Position numbers and translations under genes: made by a program. DNA of 64,000 nt from Chlorocebus sabaeus (Eukaryota > Chordata > Mammalia > Primates > Cercopithecidae), in contig NW_027328092.1 of the NCBI RefSeq assembly GCF_047675955.1, forward strand, positions 868,001 through 932,000, in the 5' to 3' direction. The notes beneath the pieces were generated by a model that was given only the letters and a program-made list of their open reading frames with translations, ran no database searches and had not been told where the DNA came from. Shown one piece after another: positions 13,713 to 21,600 of the stretch; the stretch's first letter is position 1, and each line of letters opens with the position of its first letter.

Positions 13713-13883
13713 TTCCCCTCATGAAGCCTTTCCCTAAGACTCTTCTTGTGGAATTTGCAAAGTGATATTTCGAAGCCCATAGAGGGCTATGGTGAAAAAG
13801 GAAATATCTTTTGTTAAAAACTGAAAGAGGCTTTCTGAGAAACTGCTCTGTGTTCTATTAATTCATCTCACAGAGTTACTGCT
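13713..13883. repeat. Hybrid monomer m6/m22, HOR copy 4
   Basis: The 5' part is m6 (CCTCATGAAGCC, ATTTCGAAGCCC) and the 3' part m22 (CATAGAGGGC, ATCTTTTGTT, GAAAGAGGC). The switch lies at 13,771-13,780. It skips m7-m21. Confidence 0.85.
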
Positions 13884-14227
13884 TTCCCAGAAAGAAGCCA
13901 TTCTCTAAGATTCTTCTTGTGGATTTTTCAAAGTGATATTGGAAGCCCATAGAGGGCTATGGTGAAAAAGGGAATATCTTCCGTTAAAAAACTGGAAAGA
14001 ATCTTTCTGAGAAACTACTTTGTGTTCTGTTAATTCATCTCACAGAGTTACAGCTTTCCCTTCAAGAAGCCTTTCGCTAAGACTGTTCTTCTTGAATTTT
14101 GAAAGTGATATTTGGAATCCCATAGAGGGCTATGTTGAAAAAGGAAAGATCTTCCGTTAAAAACTGGAAAGAACCTTTCTGAGAAATTGCTTTGTGTTCT
14201 TTTAATTCATCTCACAGAGTTACTGCG

Positions 14228-14399
14228 TTCCTCTCAAGAAGCCTTTCGCTAAGACTGTTCTTGTGGAATTTGCAAAGTGATATTTGGAAGCCCATATAGG
14301 GTTATGGTGAAAAAGGAAATATCTTCCGTTAAAAACTGGAAAGAACCTTTCTGAGAAATTGCTTTGTGTTCTTTTAATTCATCTCACAGAGTTACAGCT
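14228..14399. repeat. m25 with m24-like patch, HOR copy 4
   Basis: Starts as m25 (CATATAGGGTTATGG) but carries m24 variants from about 14,346 to 14,377 (GAACCTTTC, GAAATTGC, TTCTTTTAATTC), then the normal start of m1. Same structure as the partial monomer at the window start. Confidence 0.82.
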
Positions 14400-14571
14400 T
14401 GCCCCTCTAGAAGCCTTTCGCTAAGACTGTTCTTGTGGAATTTGCAAAGTGACATTTGGAAGCCCATAGTGGGCTATGGTGAAAAAGGAAATATCCTAAG
14501 ATAAAAACTGAAAAGAAGCTTTCTGAGAAACTGCCTTGTGTTCTGTTAATTCATCTCACAGGGTTACAGCT
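14400..14571. repeat. Monomer m1 (172 bp), HOR copy 5
   Basis: First monomer in the naming used here; its start TGCCCCTCTAGAAG (CTCGAG in some copies) is unique in the HOR and served as the landmark for phasing. Other diagnostics are GTGACATTTGG, CATAGTGGGC, CCTAAGATAAAAACTG and CTGCCTTGTG. Confidence 0.9.
14474..14490 (-). promoter_or_regulatory. pJ-alpha-type box (representative site in m1)
   Basis: CTATGGTGAAAAAGGAA here reads TTCCTTTTTCACCATAG on the other strand, fitting the pJ-alpha consensus TTCCTTTTYCACCRTAG as I recall it. The motif or a one-to-three-base variant sits at monomer offset 74-90 in nearly all monomers. In alpha satellite this site is the alternative to the CENP-B box, so the array is A-type throughout. 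Confidence 0.75.
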
Positions 14572-14742
14572 TTCTCCACAAGAAGCCTTTCGCTAAGACT
14601 GTTCTTGTGGAATTTCAAAGTGATATTTGTAAAGCCATAGAAGGATATGATGAAAAAGGAAATATCTTCTGTTAAAAACTGGAAAGAAGCTTTCTGAGAA
14701 ACTGCTTTGTGTTCTGTCAATTCATCTCACAGAGATACAGCT
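14572..14742. repeat. Monomer m2 (171 bp), HOR copy 5
   Basis: Identified by TTCTCCACAAG, ATTTGTAAAGCC and AAGGATATGATG; the last replaces the usual AGGGCTATGGTG, so the pJ-alpha-type motif is degraded here. Present in every HOR class. Confidence 0.9.
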
Positions 14743-14913
14743 TTCTCCTCAAGAAGTTTTCGCTAAGACTGTGCTTCTGGAATTTGGAAAGTGATATTTG
14801 GAAGCCCATAGAGGGCTACGGTGAAAAAGGAAATAACTTCCGTTAAAAAACAGGAAAGAAGCTTTCTGAGAAACTGCTTTGTGTTCTGCTAATTCATCTC
14901 AAGAGTTACAGCT
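14743..14913. repeat. Monomer m3 (171 bp), HOR copy 5
   Basis: Identified by AAGAAGTTTTCGC, CTGTGCTTCTGG, GGGCTACGGTG, AAATAACTTCC and TAAAAAACAGG. Present in every HOR class, but only as a 5' half in copy 7. Confidence 0.9.
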
Positions 14914-15085
14914 TTCCCCTCAAGCAGTCTTTCGCTAAGACTGTTCTTGGGGAATTTGCAAAGTGATATTTGGAAGCCCATAGAGGGCTATGGTGAAAAA
15001 AGAAATATCTTCCGTTAAAAAGTGGAAAGAAGCTTTCTGAGAATCTGCTTTGTGTTCTGTTAATTCATCTCACAGTGTTACAAAT
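14914..15085. repeat. Monomer m4 (172 bp), HOR copy 5
   Basis: Identified by AAGCAGTCTTTCG, TTGGGGAATTT, GTGAAAAAAGAAATATC, AAAAAGTGG and GAGAATCTGC, ending in ACAAAT. Left partner of the hybrid monomer in all 14-mers. Confidence 0.9.
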
Positions 15086-15256
15086 CTCTCCTCAAGTAAC
15101 CTTTAGCTAAGGCTGATCTTGTGGAATTTGGAAAGTGATATTTGGAAGCCCATAGGGGGCTATGGTGAAAAAGGAAGTATCTTCCGTTAAAATCTGGAAG
15201 AAGATTTCTGAGAAACTACTTTGTGTTCTGTTAATTCATCTCAGAGACTTACATCT
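15086..15256. repeat. Monomer m5 (171 bp), HOR copy 5
   Basis: Identified by AAGTAACCTTTAGC, AAGGCTGATCTTG (CAGATC in many right-hand copies), CATAGGGGGC, GGAAGTATC and AAAATCTGGAAGAAG. Absent from the 14-mers; present twice in copy 4. Related to m9. Confidence 0.9.
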
Positions 15257-15428
15257 TTCCCCTCATGAAGCCTTTCCCTAAGACTCTTCTTGTGGAATTT
15301 GCAAAGTGATATTTCGAAGCCCACAGAGGGCTATGGTGAAAAAGGAGATATCCTAAGATAACAAGTGAAGAGAAACATTCTGAGAAACTGCTCTGTATTC
15401 TCTTAATTCATCTCACACAATTACAGCT
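15257..15428. repeat. Monomer m6 (172 bp), HOR copy 5
   Basis: Identified by CCTCATGAAGCC, TTTCCCTAAGACTC, ATTTCGAAGCCCAC, GGAGATATCC and TGTATTCTCTT, ending CACACAATTACAGCT. Left partner of the hybrid monomer in all right-hand 16-mers. Related to m10. Confidence 0.9.
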
Positions 15429-15600
15429 TTCCCCTCAAGAAGCCTTTCGCTAAGACTGCTCTTGTGGAATTTGCAGAGTGATACTTGGAAACCTATAAAG
15501 GGCTATGGTGAAAAAGGAAATATCTTCCCTTAAAAACTGGAAGGAAGCTTTCTGAGAAAGTGCTTTGTGTTCTGTTAATTCATGTCACAGAGTTACATCT
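15429..15600. repeat. Monomer m7 (172 bp), HOR copy 5
   Basis: Identified by GACTGCTCTTG, GCAGAGTGATACTTGG, CTATAAAGGGC, GAGAAAGTGC and CATGTCACAG. Confined to the long-HOR domain; not seen whole after 20 kb. Confidence 0.9.
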
Positions 15601-15772
15601 TTCCCCTCAAGAAGCCTTTCACTTAGACTGTTCTTGTGGAATTTGCAAAGTGATATTTGGAAAACCATAGAGGGTTATGGTGAAAATGGAAATATCCTAA
15701 GATGAAAACCGAAAAGAAGCTTTCTGAGAAACTTCTTTGTGTTCTGTTAATTCATCTCACAGTGTGACAAAT
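15601..15772. repeat. Monomer m8 (172 bp), HOR copy 5
   Basis: Identified by TTTCACTTAGACTG, GGAAAACCATAG, GAAAATGGAAATATCC and GATGAAAACCG, ending AGTGTGACAAAT. Confined to the long-HOR domain. Confidence 0.9.
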
Positions 15773-15944
15773 TTCTCTTCAAGAAACCTTTAGCTACGTC
15801 ATATCTTGTGGAATTTGAAAAGTGATATTTGGAAGCCCATAGGGGGCTATGGTGAAAAAGGAACTATCTTCCATTAAATTCTGGAAAGAAGCTTTCTGAG
15901 AAACTACTTTGTGTTCTGTTAAATCATCTCAGGGACTTACAGCT
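15773..15944. repeat. Monomer m9 (172 bp), HOR copy 5
   Basis: Identified by AAGAAACCTTTAGCTACG, TCATATCTTG, GGAACTATC, TTAAATTCTGG and CTCAGGGAC. Shares CATAGGGGGC and GAAACTACTTTGTG with m5, a sign of common descent. Confined to the long-HOR domain. Confidence 0.9.
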
Positions 15945-16116
15945 TTCCCCTCATGAAGCCTTTCCCTAAGACTGTTCTTGTGGAATTTGAAAAGTGATAT
16001 TTAGAAGCCCACAGAGGGCTATGTTGAAAAAGGAGATATCCTAAGATAAAAATTGAAAAGAAGCTTTCTGAGAAACTGCTTTGTGTTCTGTCAATTTATC
16101 TCACCGAGTTACAGCT
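15945..16116. repeat. Monomer m10 (172 bp), HOR copy 5
   Basis: Identified by CCTCATGAAGCC, TTTAGAAGCCCAC, CTATGTTGAAAAAGG and AATTTATCTCACCGAG. Shares CATGAAGCCTTTCCC, CCCACAGAGGG and GGAGATATCC with m6. Confined to the long-HOR domain. Confidence 0.9.
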
Positions 16117-16287
16117 TTCCCCTCAAGAAGACTTTCGCGATGGTGGTTCTTGTGGAATTTACAAAGTGACATTTGGAAGCCCATGGAGGGCTATCGTGAA
16201 AAAGGAAATATCTTCAGGTAAAAACTGGAAAGAAGCTTTCTGAGAAACTGCTTGTGTTCTGTAAATTCATCTCACAGAGTTACAGCG
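16117..16287. repeat. Monomer m11 (171 bp), HOR copy 5
   Basis: Identified by AAGACTTTCGCGATGGTGG, GAATTTACAAAG, CATGGAGGGCTATCG, CTTCAGGTAAAAAC and the one-base-short CTGCTTGTG. Confined to the long-HOR domain. Confidence 0.9.
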
Positions 16288-16459
16288 TTCCCCTCAAGAA
16301 GCCTTTCGCCTAGACTGTTCTTGTGGAATTTGCAAAGTGATATTTGGAAGCCCATAGAGCGCTGTGGTGAAAAAAGAAATATGTTCAGGTAAAAACTGGA
16401 AAGAAGCTTTCTGAGAACCTGCTTTGTGTTATGTTTATTCATCTCACAGAGTTACTGCG
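16288..16459. repeat. Monomer m12 (172 bp), HOR copy 5
   Basis: Identified by GAGCGCTGTGG, AATATGTTCAGGT (also seen in modified form in m11) and GTTATGTTTATTC. Confined to the long-HOR domain. Confidence 0.9.
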
Positions 16460-16628
16460 TTCCTCTCAAGAAGCCTTTCGCAAAGATTGTTCTTGTGGAA
16501 TTTGCAAAATGATATTTGGAAGCCCATAGAGGGTTATGGTGAAAAAGTAAAATCTTCCCTTAAAAACTGGAAAGAAGCTTTCTGAGAAACTGCTTTGTTT
16601 TCGGTTAATTCATCTCACAGTTACTGCT
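16460..16628. repeat. Monomer m13 (169 bp), HOR copy 5
   Basis: Identified by TTCCTCTCAAG, TTTCGCAAAGATTG, GCAAAATGATAT, AAGTAAAATCTTCCC and GTTTTCGG, ending with the shortened CACAGTTACTGCT. One of two 169-bp monomers, with m16, whose layout it shares. Confidence 0.9.
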
Positions 16629-16800
16629 TTCCCCTCAAGAAGCCTTTTGCTAAGACTGTTCTTGTGGAATTTGGAAAGTGATATTTGGAAGCCCAGAGAG
16701 GGCTATGGTGGAAAAGAAAATATCTTCCGTTAAAAACTGGAAAGAAGCTTTCTGAGAAACTGCTTTGTGTTCTGTCAATTCATCTCACAGAGTTACAGCT
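16629..16800. repeat. Monomer m14 (172 bp), HOR copy 5
   Basis: Identified by AGCCTTTTGCTAAG, AGCCCAGAGAGGGC, GGTGGAAAAGAAAATATC and CTGTCAATTC. Seen only in copies 1-3 and 5-7. Confidence 0.9.
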
Positions 16801-16971
16801 TCCCCTCAAGAAGCCTTTCGCTAAGACTGTTGTTGTGGAATTTTCAAAGTAATATTTTCAAGCCCATAGAGGGCTTAGGTGAAAAAGGAAATATCCTAAG
16901 ATAAAAACTGGAAAGAATCTTTCTGAGAAATTGCTTTGTGTTCTGTTAATTCATCTCACAGAGTTACTGCG
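16801..16971. repeat. Monomer m15 (171 bp), HOR copy 5
   Basis: Identified by CTGTTGTTGTGG, TTTTCAAAGTAATATTTTC, GGGCTTAGG, ATCCTAAGAT, AGAATCTTTC and GAAATTGC. Its 3' part is the right partner of the hybrids in both the 14-mers and the right-hand 16-mers. Related to m21. Confidence 0.9.
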
Positions 16972-17140
16972 TTCCCCTCAAGAAGCCTTTCGCTAAGACT
17001 GTTCTTGTGGAATTTGAAAAGTGATATTTGGAAGCCCATAGAGGGTTATGGTGAAAAAGGAAAATCTTCCCTTAAAAACTGGAAAGAAGCTTCCTGAGAA
17101 ACTGCTTTGTGTTCGGTTAATTCAACTCACAGTTACTGCT
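16972..17140. repeat. Monomer m16 (169 bp), HOR copy 5
   Basis: Identified by TTTGAAAAGTGAT, GGGTTATGG, GGAAAATCTTCCC, GCTTCCTGAG and GTTCGGTTAATTCAACTC. Three bases shorter than most monomers, like m13. First monomer after the hybrid in both derived HOR classes. Confidence 0.9.
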
Positions 17141-17312
17141 TTCTCCTCAAAAAGCCTTTCGCTAACACTGTTCTTATGCAATTTGCAAAGTGATATTTGG
17201 AAGCCCTTAGAGGGTTAAGGTGAAAAAGGAAATATCTACCGTTAAAAACTGTAAAGAAGCTTTCTGAGAAACTGCTCTGTGTTCTGTTAATTCATCTCAC
17301 AGTGTTACAGCA
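17141..17312. repeat. Monomer m17 (172 bp), HOR copy 5
   Basis: Identified by CTCCTCAAAAAGCC, CTAACACTGTTCTTATGC, CCCTTAGAGGGTTAAGG, ATATCTACCG and ACTGTAAAG. Present in every class except the 12-mer. Confidence 0.9.
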
Positions 17313-17484
17313 TTCCCTTCAGGAAGCCTTTCGCTAAGTCTGTTCTTGTGGAATATTCAAGGTGATATCTGGAAGCCCATAGAGTGCTATGGTGAAAAAG
17401 GAAATATCTTCCGTTAAAAACTGGAAAGAAGCTTTCTGAGAAACTGCTCTGTGTTCTGTTAATTCATCTCACAGAGTTACAGCT
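17313..17484. repeat. Monomer m18 (172 bp), HOR copy 5
   Basis: Identified by CTTCAGGAAGCC, CTAAGTCTG, GAATATTCAAGGTG, GATATCTGG and GAGTGCTATGG (GAGTCC in several 16-mers). Its CTTCCGTTAAAAACTGG becomes CTTCCGTTAAAAACGGG in copies 8, 12, 13 and 14, a near CENP-B core. Confidence 0.9.
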
Positions 17485-17656
17485 TTCCCCTCAAGAAGCC
17501 TTTCGCTAAGACTGTTCTTGTGAAATTTGCACATTGATATTTGGAAGTCCATACAGGGCTACGGTGTAAAAGGAAATATCTTCCGATAAAAACTGGAAGG
17601 AAGCTTTATGAGAAACTGCTTTGTGTCCTGTTAATTCATCTCACAGAGTTACAGCC
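17485..17656. repeat. Monomer m19 (172 bp), HOR copy 5
   Basis: Identified by GTGAAATTTGCACATTG, AGTCCATACAGGGC, GGTGTAAAAGG, TCCGATAAAAAC, GCTTTATGAG and TGTGTCCTG. Missing from the 23-mers (copies 1 and 2) and from the 12-mer. Confidence 0.9.
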
Positions 17657-17828
17657 TTCCCTTCAAGATGCCTTTCGCTAAGACTCTTCTTGTGGAATTG
17701 GCAAAGTGTTATTTGGAAGCCCGTAGAGGTCTACGGTGAAAAAGGAAATATCTTCCTTTAAAAACTGGAAAGAAGCTTTCTGAGAAACTGCTTTGTGTTC
17801 TGTTAATTCATCTCACAGAGTCACTGCT
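17657..17828. repeat. Monomer m20 (172 bp), HOR copy 5
   Basis: Identified by CTTCAAGATGCC, GGAATTGGCAAAGTGTTAT, CCCGTAGAGGTCTACGG (an 8-bp inverted repeat around the centre, CCGTAGA/TCTACGG) and TCCTTTAAAAAC. Only its 3' two thirds survive, in a hybrid, in the 23-mers. Confidence 0.9.
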
Positions 17829-18000
17829 TTCACCTCAAGAATCCTTTCGCTGAGAGTCTTCATGTGGAAATTTCATAGTGATATTTTCAAGCCCATAGAG
17901 GGCTAAGGTGAAAAAGGAAATATCCTAAGATAAAAACTGAAAAGAAGCATTCTGAGAAACTACTTTGTGTTCTGTTAATTCATCTCACAGTGTTACAGCT
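17829..18000. repeat. Monomer m21 (172 bp), HOR copy 5
   Basis: Identified by TTCACCTCAAGAATCC, GCTGAGAGTCTTCATG, GAAATTTCATAG, ATTTTCAAGCCC and GGGCTAAGG. Shares TTTTCAAGCCCATAG and CCTAAGATAAAAACTG with m15. Confidence 0.9.
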
Positions 18001-18171
18001 TTGCCCTCAAGAAGCCTTTCACGAAGACACTTCTTGTGGAATTTGCAAAGTGATATTTGGAAGCCCATAGAGGGCTATGGTGAAAAAGGAAATATCTTTT
18101 GTTAAAAACTGAAAGAGGCTTTCTGAGAAACTGCTCTGTGTTCTATTAATTCATCTCACAGAGTTACTGCT
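18001..18171. repeat. Monomer m22 (171 bp), HOR copy 5
   Basis: Identified by TTGCCCTCAAG, TTTCACGAAGACAC (TTTCGCGAAG in most right-hand copies), ATCTTTTGTT, CTGAAAGAGGC and TTCTATTAATTC. Confidence 0.9.
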
Positions 18172-18342
18172 TTCCCAGAAAGAAGCCATTCTCTAAGATT
18201 CTTCTTGTGGATTTTTCAAAGTGATATTGGAAGCCCATAGAGGGCTATGGTGAAAAAGGGAATATCTTCCGTTAAAAACTGGAAAGAATCTTTCTGAGAA
18301 ACTACTTTGTGTTCTGTTAATTCATCTCACAGAGTTACAGCT
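18172..18342. repeat. Monomer m23 (171 bp), HOR copy 5
   Basis: Identified by TTCCCAGAAAG, AGCCATTCTCTAAGATTC, GGATTTTTCAAAG, GTGATATTGGAAG and AAAGGGAATATC. Present in every class. Confidence 0.9.
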
Positions 18343-18514
18343 TTCCCCTCAAGAAGCCTTTCGCTAAGACTGTTCTTCTGGAATTTTGAAAGTGATATTT
18401 GGAATCCCATAGAGGGCTATGGTGAAAAAGGAAAGATCTTCCGTTAAAAACTGGAAAGAACCTTTCTGAGAAATTGCTTTGTGTTCTTTTAATTCATCTC
18501 ACAGAGTTACTGCG
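18343..18514. repeat. Monomer m24 (172 bp), HOR copy 5
   Basis: Identified by CTGTTCTTCTGG, GGAATTTTGAAAG, TTGGAATCCCATAG, GGAAAGATC, GAACCTTTC and TTCTTTTAATTC. Source of the patches seen in two m25 monomers and right partner of the copy 7 hybrid. Confidence 0.9.
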
Positions 18515-18686
18515 TTCCTCTCAAGAAGCCTTTCGCTAAGACTGTTCTTGTGGAATTTGCAAAGTGATATTTGGAAGCCCATATAGGGTTATGGTGAAAA
18601 AGGAAATATCTTCCGTTAAAAACTGGAAAGAAGCATTCTGAGAAACTGCTTTGTGTTCTCTTAGTTCATCTCACAGAGTTACAGCT
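18515..18686. repeat. Monomer m25 (172 bp), HOR copy 5
   Basis: Identified by TTCCTCTCAAG, CATATAGGGTTATGG, GCATTCTGAG and TTCTCTTAGTTC. Last monomer of every HOR copy; followed by the m1 landmark. Confidence 0.9.
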
Positions 18687-21600
18687 TGCCCCTCTAGAAG
18701 CCTTTCGCTAAGACTGTTCTTGTGGAATTTGCAAAGTGACATTTGGAAGCCCATAGTGGGCTATGGTGAAAAAGGAAATATCCTAAGATAAAAACTGAAA
18801 AGAAGCTTTCTGAGAAACTGCCTTGTGTTCTGTTAATTCATCTCACAGGGTTACAGCTTTCTCCACAAGAAGCCTTTCGCTAAGACTGTTCTTGTGGAAT
18901 TTCAAAGTGATATTTGTAAAGCCATAGAAGGATATGATGAAAAAGGAAATATCTTCTGTTAAAAACTGGAAAGAAGCTTTCTGAGAAACTGCTTTGTGTT
19001 CTGTTAATTCATCTCACAGAGATACAGCTTTCTCCTCAAGAAGTTTTCGCTAAGACTGTGCTTCTGGAATTTGGAAAGTGATATTTGGAAGCCCATAGAG
19101 GGCTACGGTGAAAAAGGAAATAACTTCCGTTAAAAAACAGGAAAGAAGCTTTCTGAGAAACTGCTTTGTGTTCTGCTAATTCATCTCAAGAGTTACAGCT
19201 TTCCCCTCAAGCAGTCTTTCGCTAAGACTGTTCTTGGGGAATTTGCAAAGTGATATTTGGAAGCCCATAGAGGGCTATGGTGAAAAAAGAAATATCTTCC
19301 GTTAAAAAGTGGAAAGAAGTTTCTGAGAATCTGCTTTGTGTTCTGTTAATTCATCTCACAGTGTTACAAATCTCTCCTCAAGTAACCTTTAGCTAAGGCT
19401 GATCTTGTGGAATTTGGAAAGTGATATTTGGAAGCCCATAGGGGGCTATGGTGAAAAAGGAAGTATCTTCCATTAAAATCTGGAAGAAGATTTCTGAGAA
19501 ACTACTTTGTGTTCTGTTAATTCATCTCAGAGACTTACATCTTTCCCCTCATGAAGCCTTTCCCTAAGACTCTTCTTGTGGAATTTGCAAAGTGATATTT
19601 CGAAGCCCACAGAGGGCTATGGTGAAAAAGGAGATATCCTAAGATAACAACTGAAGAGAAACATTCTGAGAAACTGCTCTGTATTCTCTTAATTCATCTC
19701 ACACAATTACAGCTTTCCCCTCAAGAAGCCTTTCGCTAAGACTGCTCTTGTGGAATTTGCAGAGTGATACTTGGAAGCCTATAAAGGGCTATGGTGAAAA
19801 AGGAAATATCTTCCCTTAAAAACTGGAAGGAAGCTTTCTGAGAAAGTGCTTTGTGTTCTGTTAATTCATGTCACAGAGTTACATCTTTCCCCTCAAGAAG
19901 CCTTTCACTTAGACTGTTCTTGTGGAATTTGCAAAGTGATATTTGGAAAACCATAGAGGGTTATGGTGAAAATGGAAATATCCTAAGATGAAAACCGAAA
20001 AGAAGCTTTCTGAGAAACTTCTTTGTGTTCTGTTAATTCATCTCACAGTGTGACAAATTTCTCTTCAAGAAACCTTTAGCTACGTCATATCTTGTGGAAT
20101 TTGAAAAGTGATATTTGGAAGCCCATAGGGGGCTATGGTGAAAAAGGAACTATCTTCCATTAAATTCTGGAAAGAAGCTTTCTGAGAAACTACTTTGTGT
20201 TCTGTTAAATCATCTCAGGGACTTACAGCTTTCCCCTCATGAAGCCTTTCCCTAAGACTGTTCTTGTGGAATTTGAAAAGTGATATTTAGAAGCCCACAG
20301 AGGGCTATGTTGAAAAAGGAGATATCCTAAGATAAAAATTGAAAAGAAGCTTTCTGAGAAACTGCTTTGTGTTCTGTCAATTTATCTCTCCGAGTTACAG
20401 CTTTCCCCTCAAGAAGACTTTCGCGATGGTGGTTCTTGTGGAATTTACAAAGTGACATTTGGAAGCCCATGGAGGGCTATCGTGAAAAAGAAAATATCTT
20501 CAGTTAAAAACTGGAAAGAAGCTTTCTGAGAAACTGCTTGTGTTCTGTAAATTCATCTCACAGAGTTACAGCGTTCCCCTCAAGAAGCCTTTCGCTTAGA
20601 CTGTTCTTGTGGAATTTGCAAAGTGATATTTGGAAGCCCATAGAGCGCTGTGGTGAAAAAAGAAATATGTTCAGGTAAAAACTGGAAAGAAGCTTTCTGA
20701 GAAATTGCTTTGTGTTATGTTTATTCATCTCACAGAGTTACTGCGTTCCTCTCAAGAAGCCTTTTGCAAAGATTGTTCTTGTGGAATTTGCAAAATGGTA
20801 TTTGGAAGCCCATAGAGGGTTATGGTGAAAAAGTAAAATCTTCCCTTAAAAACTGGAAAGAAGCTTTCTGAGAAACTGCTTTGTTTTCGGTTAATTCATC
20901 TCACAGTTACTGCTTTCCCCTCAAGAAGCCTTTTGCTAAGACTGTTCTTGTGGAATTTGGAAAGTGATATTTGGAAGCCCAGAGAGGGCTGTGGTGGAAA
21001 AGGAAATATCTTCCGTTAAAAACTGGAAAGAAGCTTTCTGAGAAACTGCTTTGTGTTCTGTCAATTCATCTCACAGAGTTACAGCTTCCCCTCAAGAAGC
21101 CTTTCGCTAAGACTGTTGTTGTGGAATTTTCAAAGTAATATTTTCAAGCCCATAGAGGGCTTAGGTGAAAAAGGAAATATCCTAAGATAAAAACTGGAAA
21201 GAATCTTTCTGAGAAATTGCTTTGTGTTCTGTTAATTCATCTCACAGAGTTACTGCGTTCCCCTCAAGAAGCCTTTCGCTAAGACTGTTCTTGTGGAATT
21301 TGAAAAGTGATATTTGGAAGCCCATAGAGGGTTATGGTGAAAAAGGAAAATCTTCCCTTAAAAACTGGAAAGAAGCTTCCTGAGAAACTGCTTTGTGTTC
21401 GGTTAATTCAACTCACAGTTACTGCTTTCTCCTCAAAAAGCCTTTCGCTAACACTGTTCTTATGCAATTTGCAAAGTGATATTTGGAAGCCCTTAGAGGG
21501 TTAAGGTGAAAAAGGAAATATCTACCGTTAAAAACTGTAAAGAAGCTTTCTGAGAAACTGCTCTGTGTTATGTTAATTCATCTCACAGTGTTACAGCATT

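Larger units (their letters stand above)
12341..14399. repeat. HOR copy 4, rearranged 12-mer (2,059 bp)
   Basis: Monomer order read from diagnostic variants: m1, m2, m3, m4, m5, m6, m7/m4 hybrid, m5 again, m6/m22 hybrid, m23, m24, m25 (with an m24-like patch). It therefore contains a backward jump (m7 to m4, repeating m5-m6) and a forward jump (m6 to m22). m23 has one extra A in its A-run near 13,985. It is the only copy of this class in the window. Confidence 0.88.
14400..18686. repeat. HOR copy 5, complete 25-mer (4,287 bp), reference copy
   Basis: Contains m1-m25 in order without hybrids and is used here as the reference for naming monomers. Own variants include TCGCCTAGACTG in m12 (others TCGCTTAG) and GAGAACCTGC at the end of m12. 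Monomer lengths sum exactly to 4,287 bp. Confidence 0.93.

Noticed and set aside
12341..14399. Copy 4 as a simple assembly error
   Set aside because: The m7/m4 and m6/m22 junctions lie in mid-monomer with homology and keep the 171-bp phase exactly, as true recombination in alpha satellite does. Misassembly cannot be fully excluded without reads.
17657..17828. Small inverted repeat CCGTAGAGGTCTACGG in m20 as a regulatory hairpin
   Set aside because: It is short, and arises from the common CCATAGAGGGCTATGG, itself nearly palindromic in all monomers. No independent sign of function.
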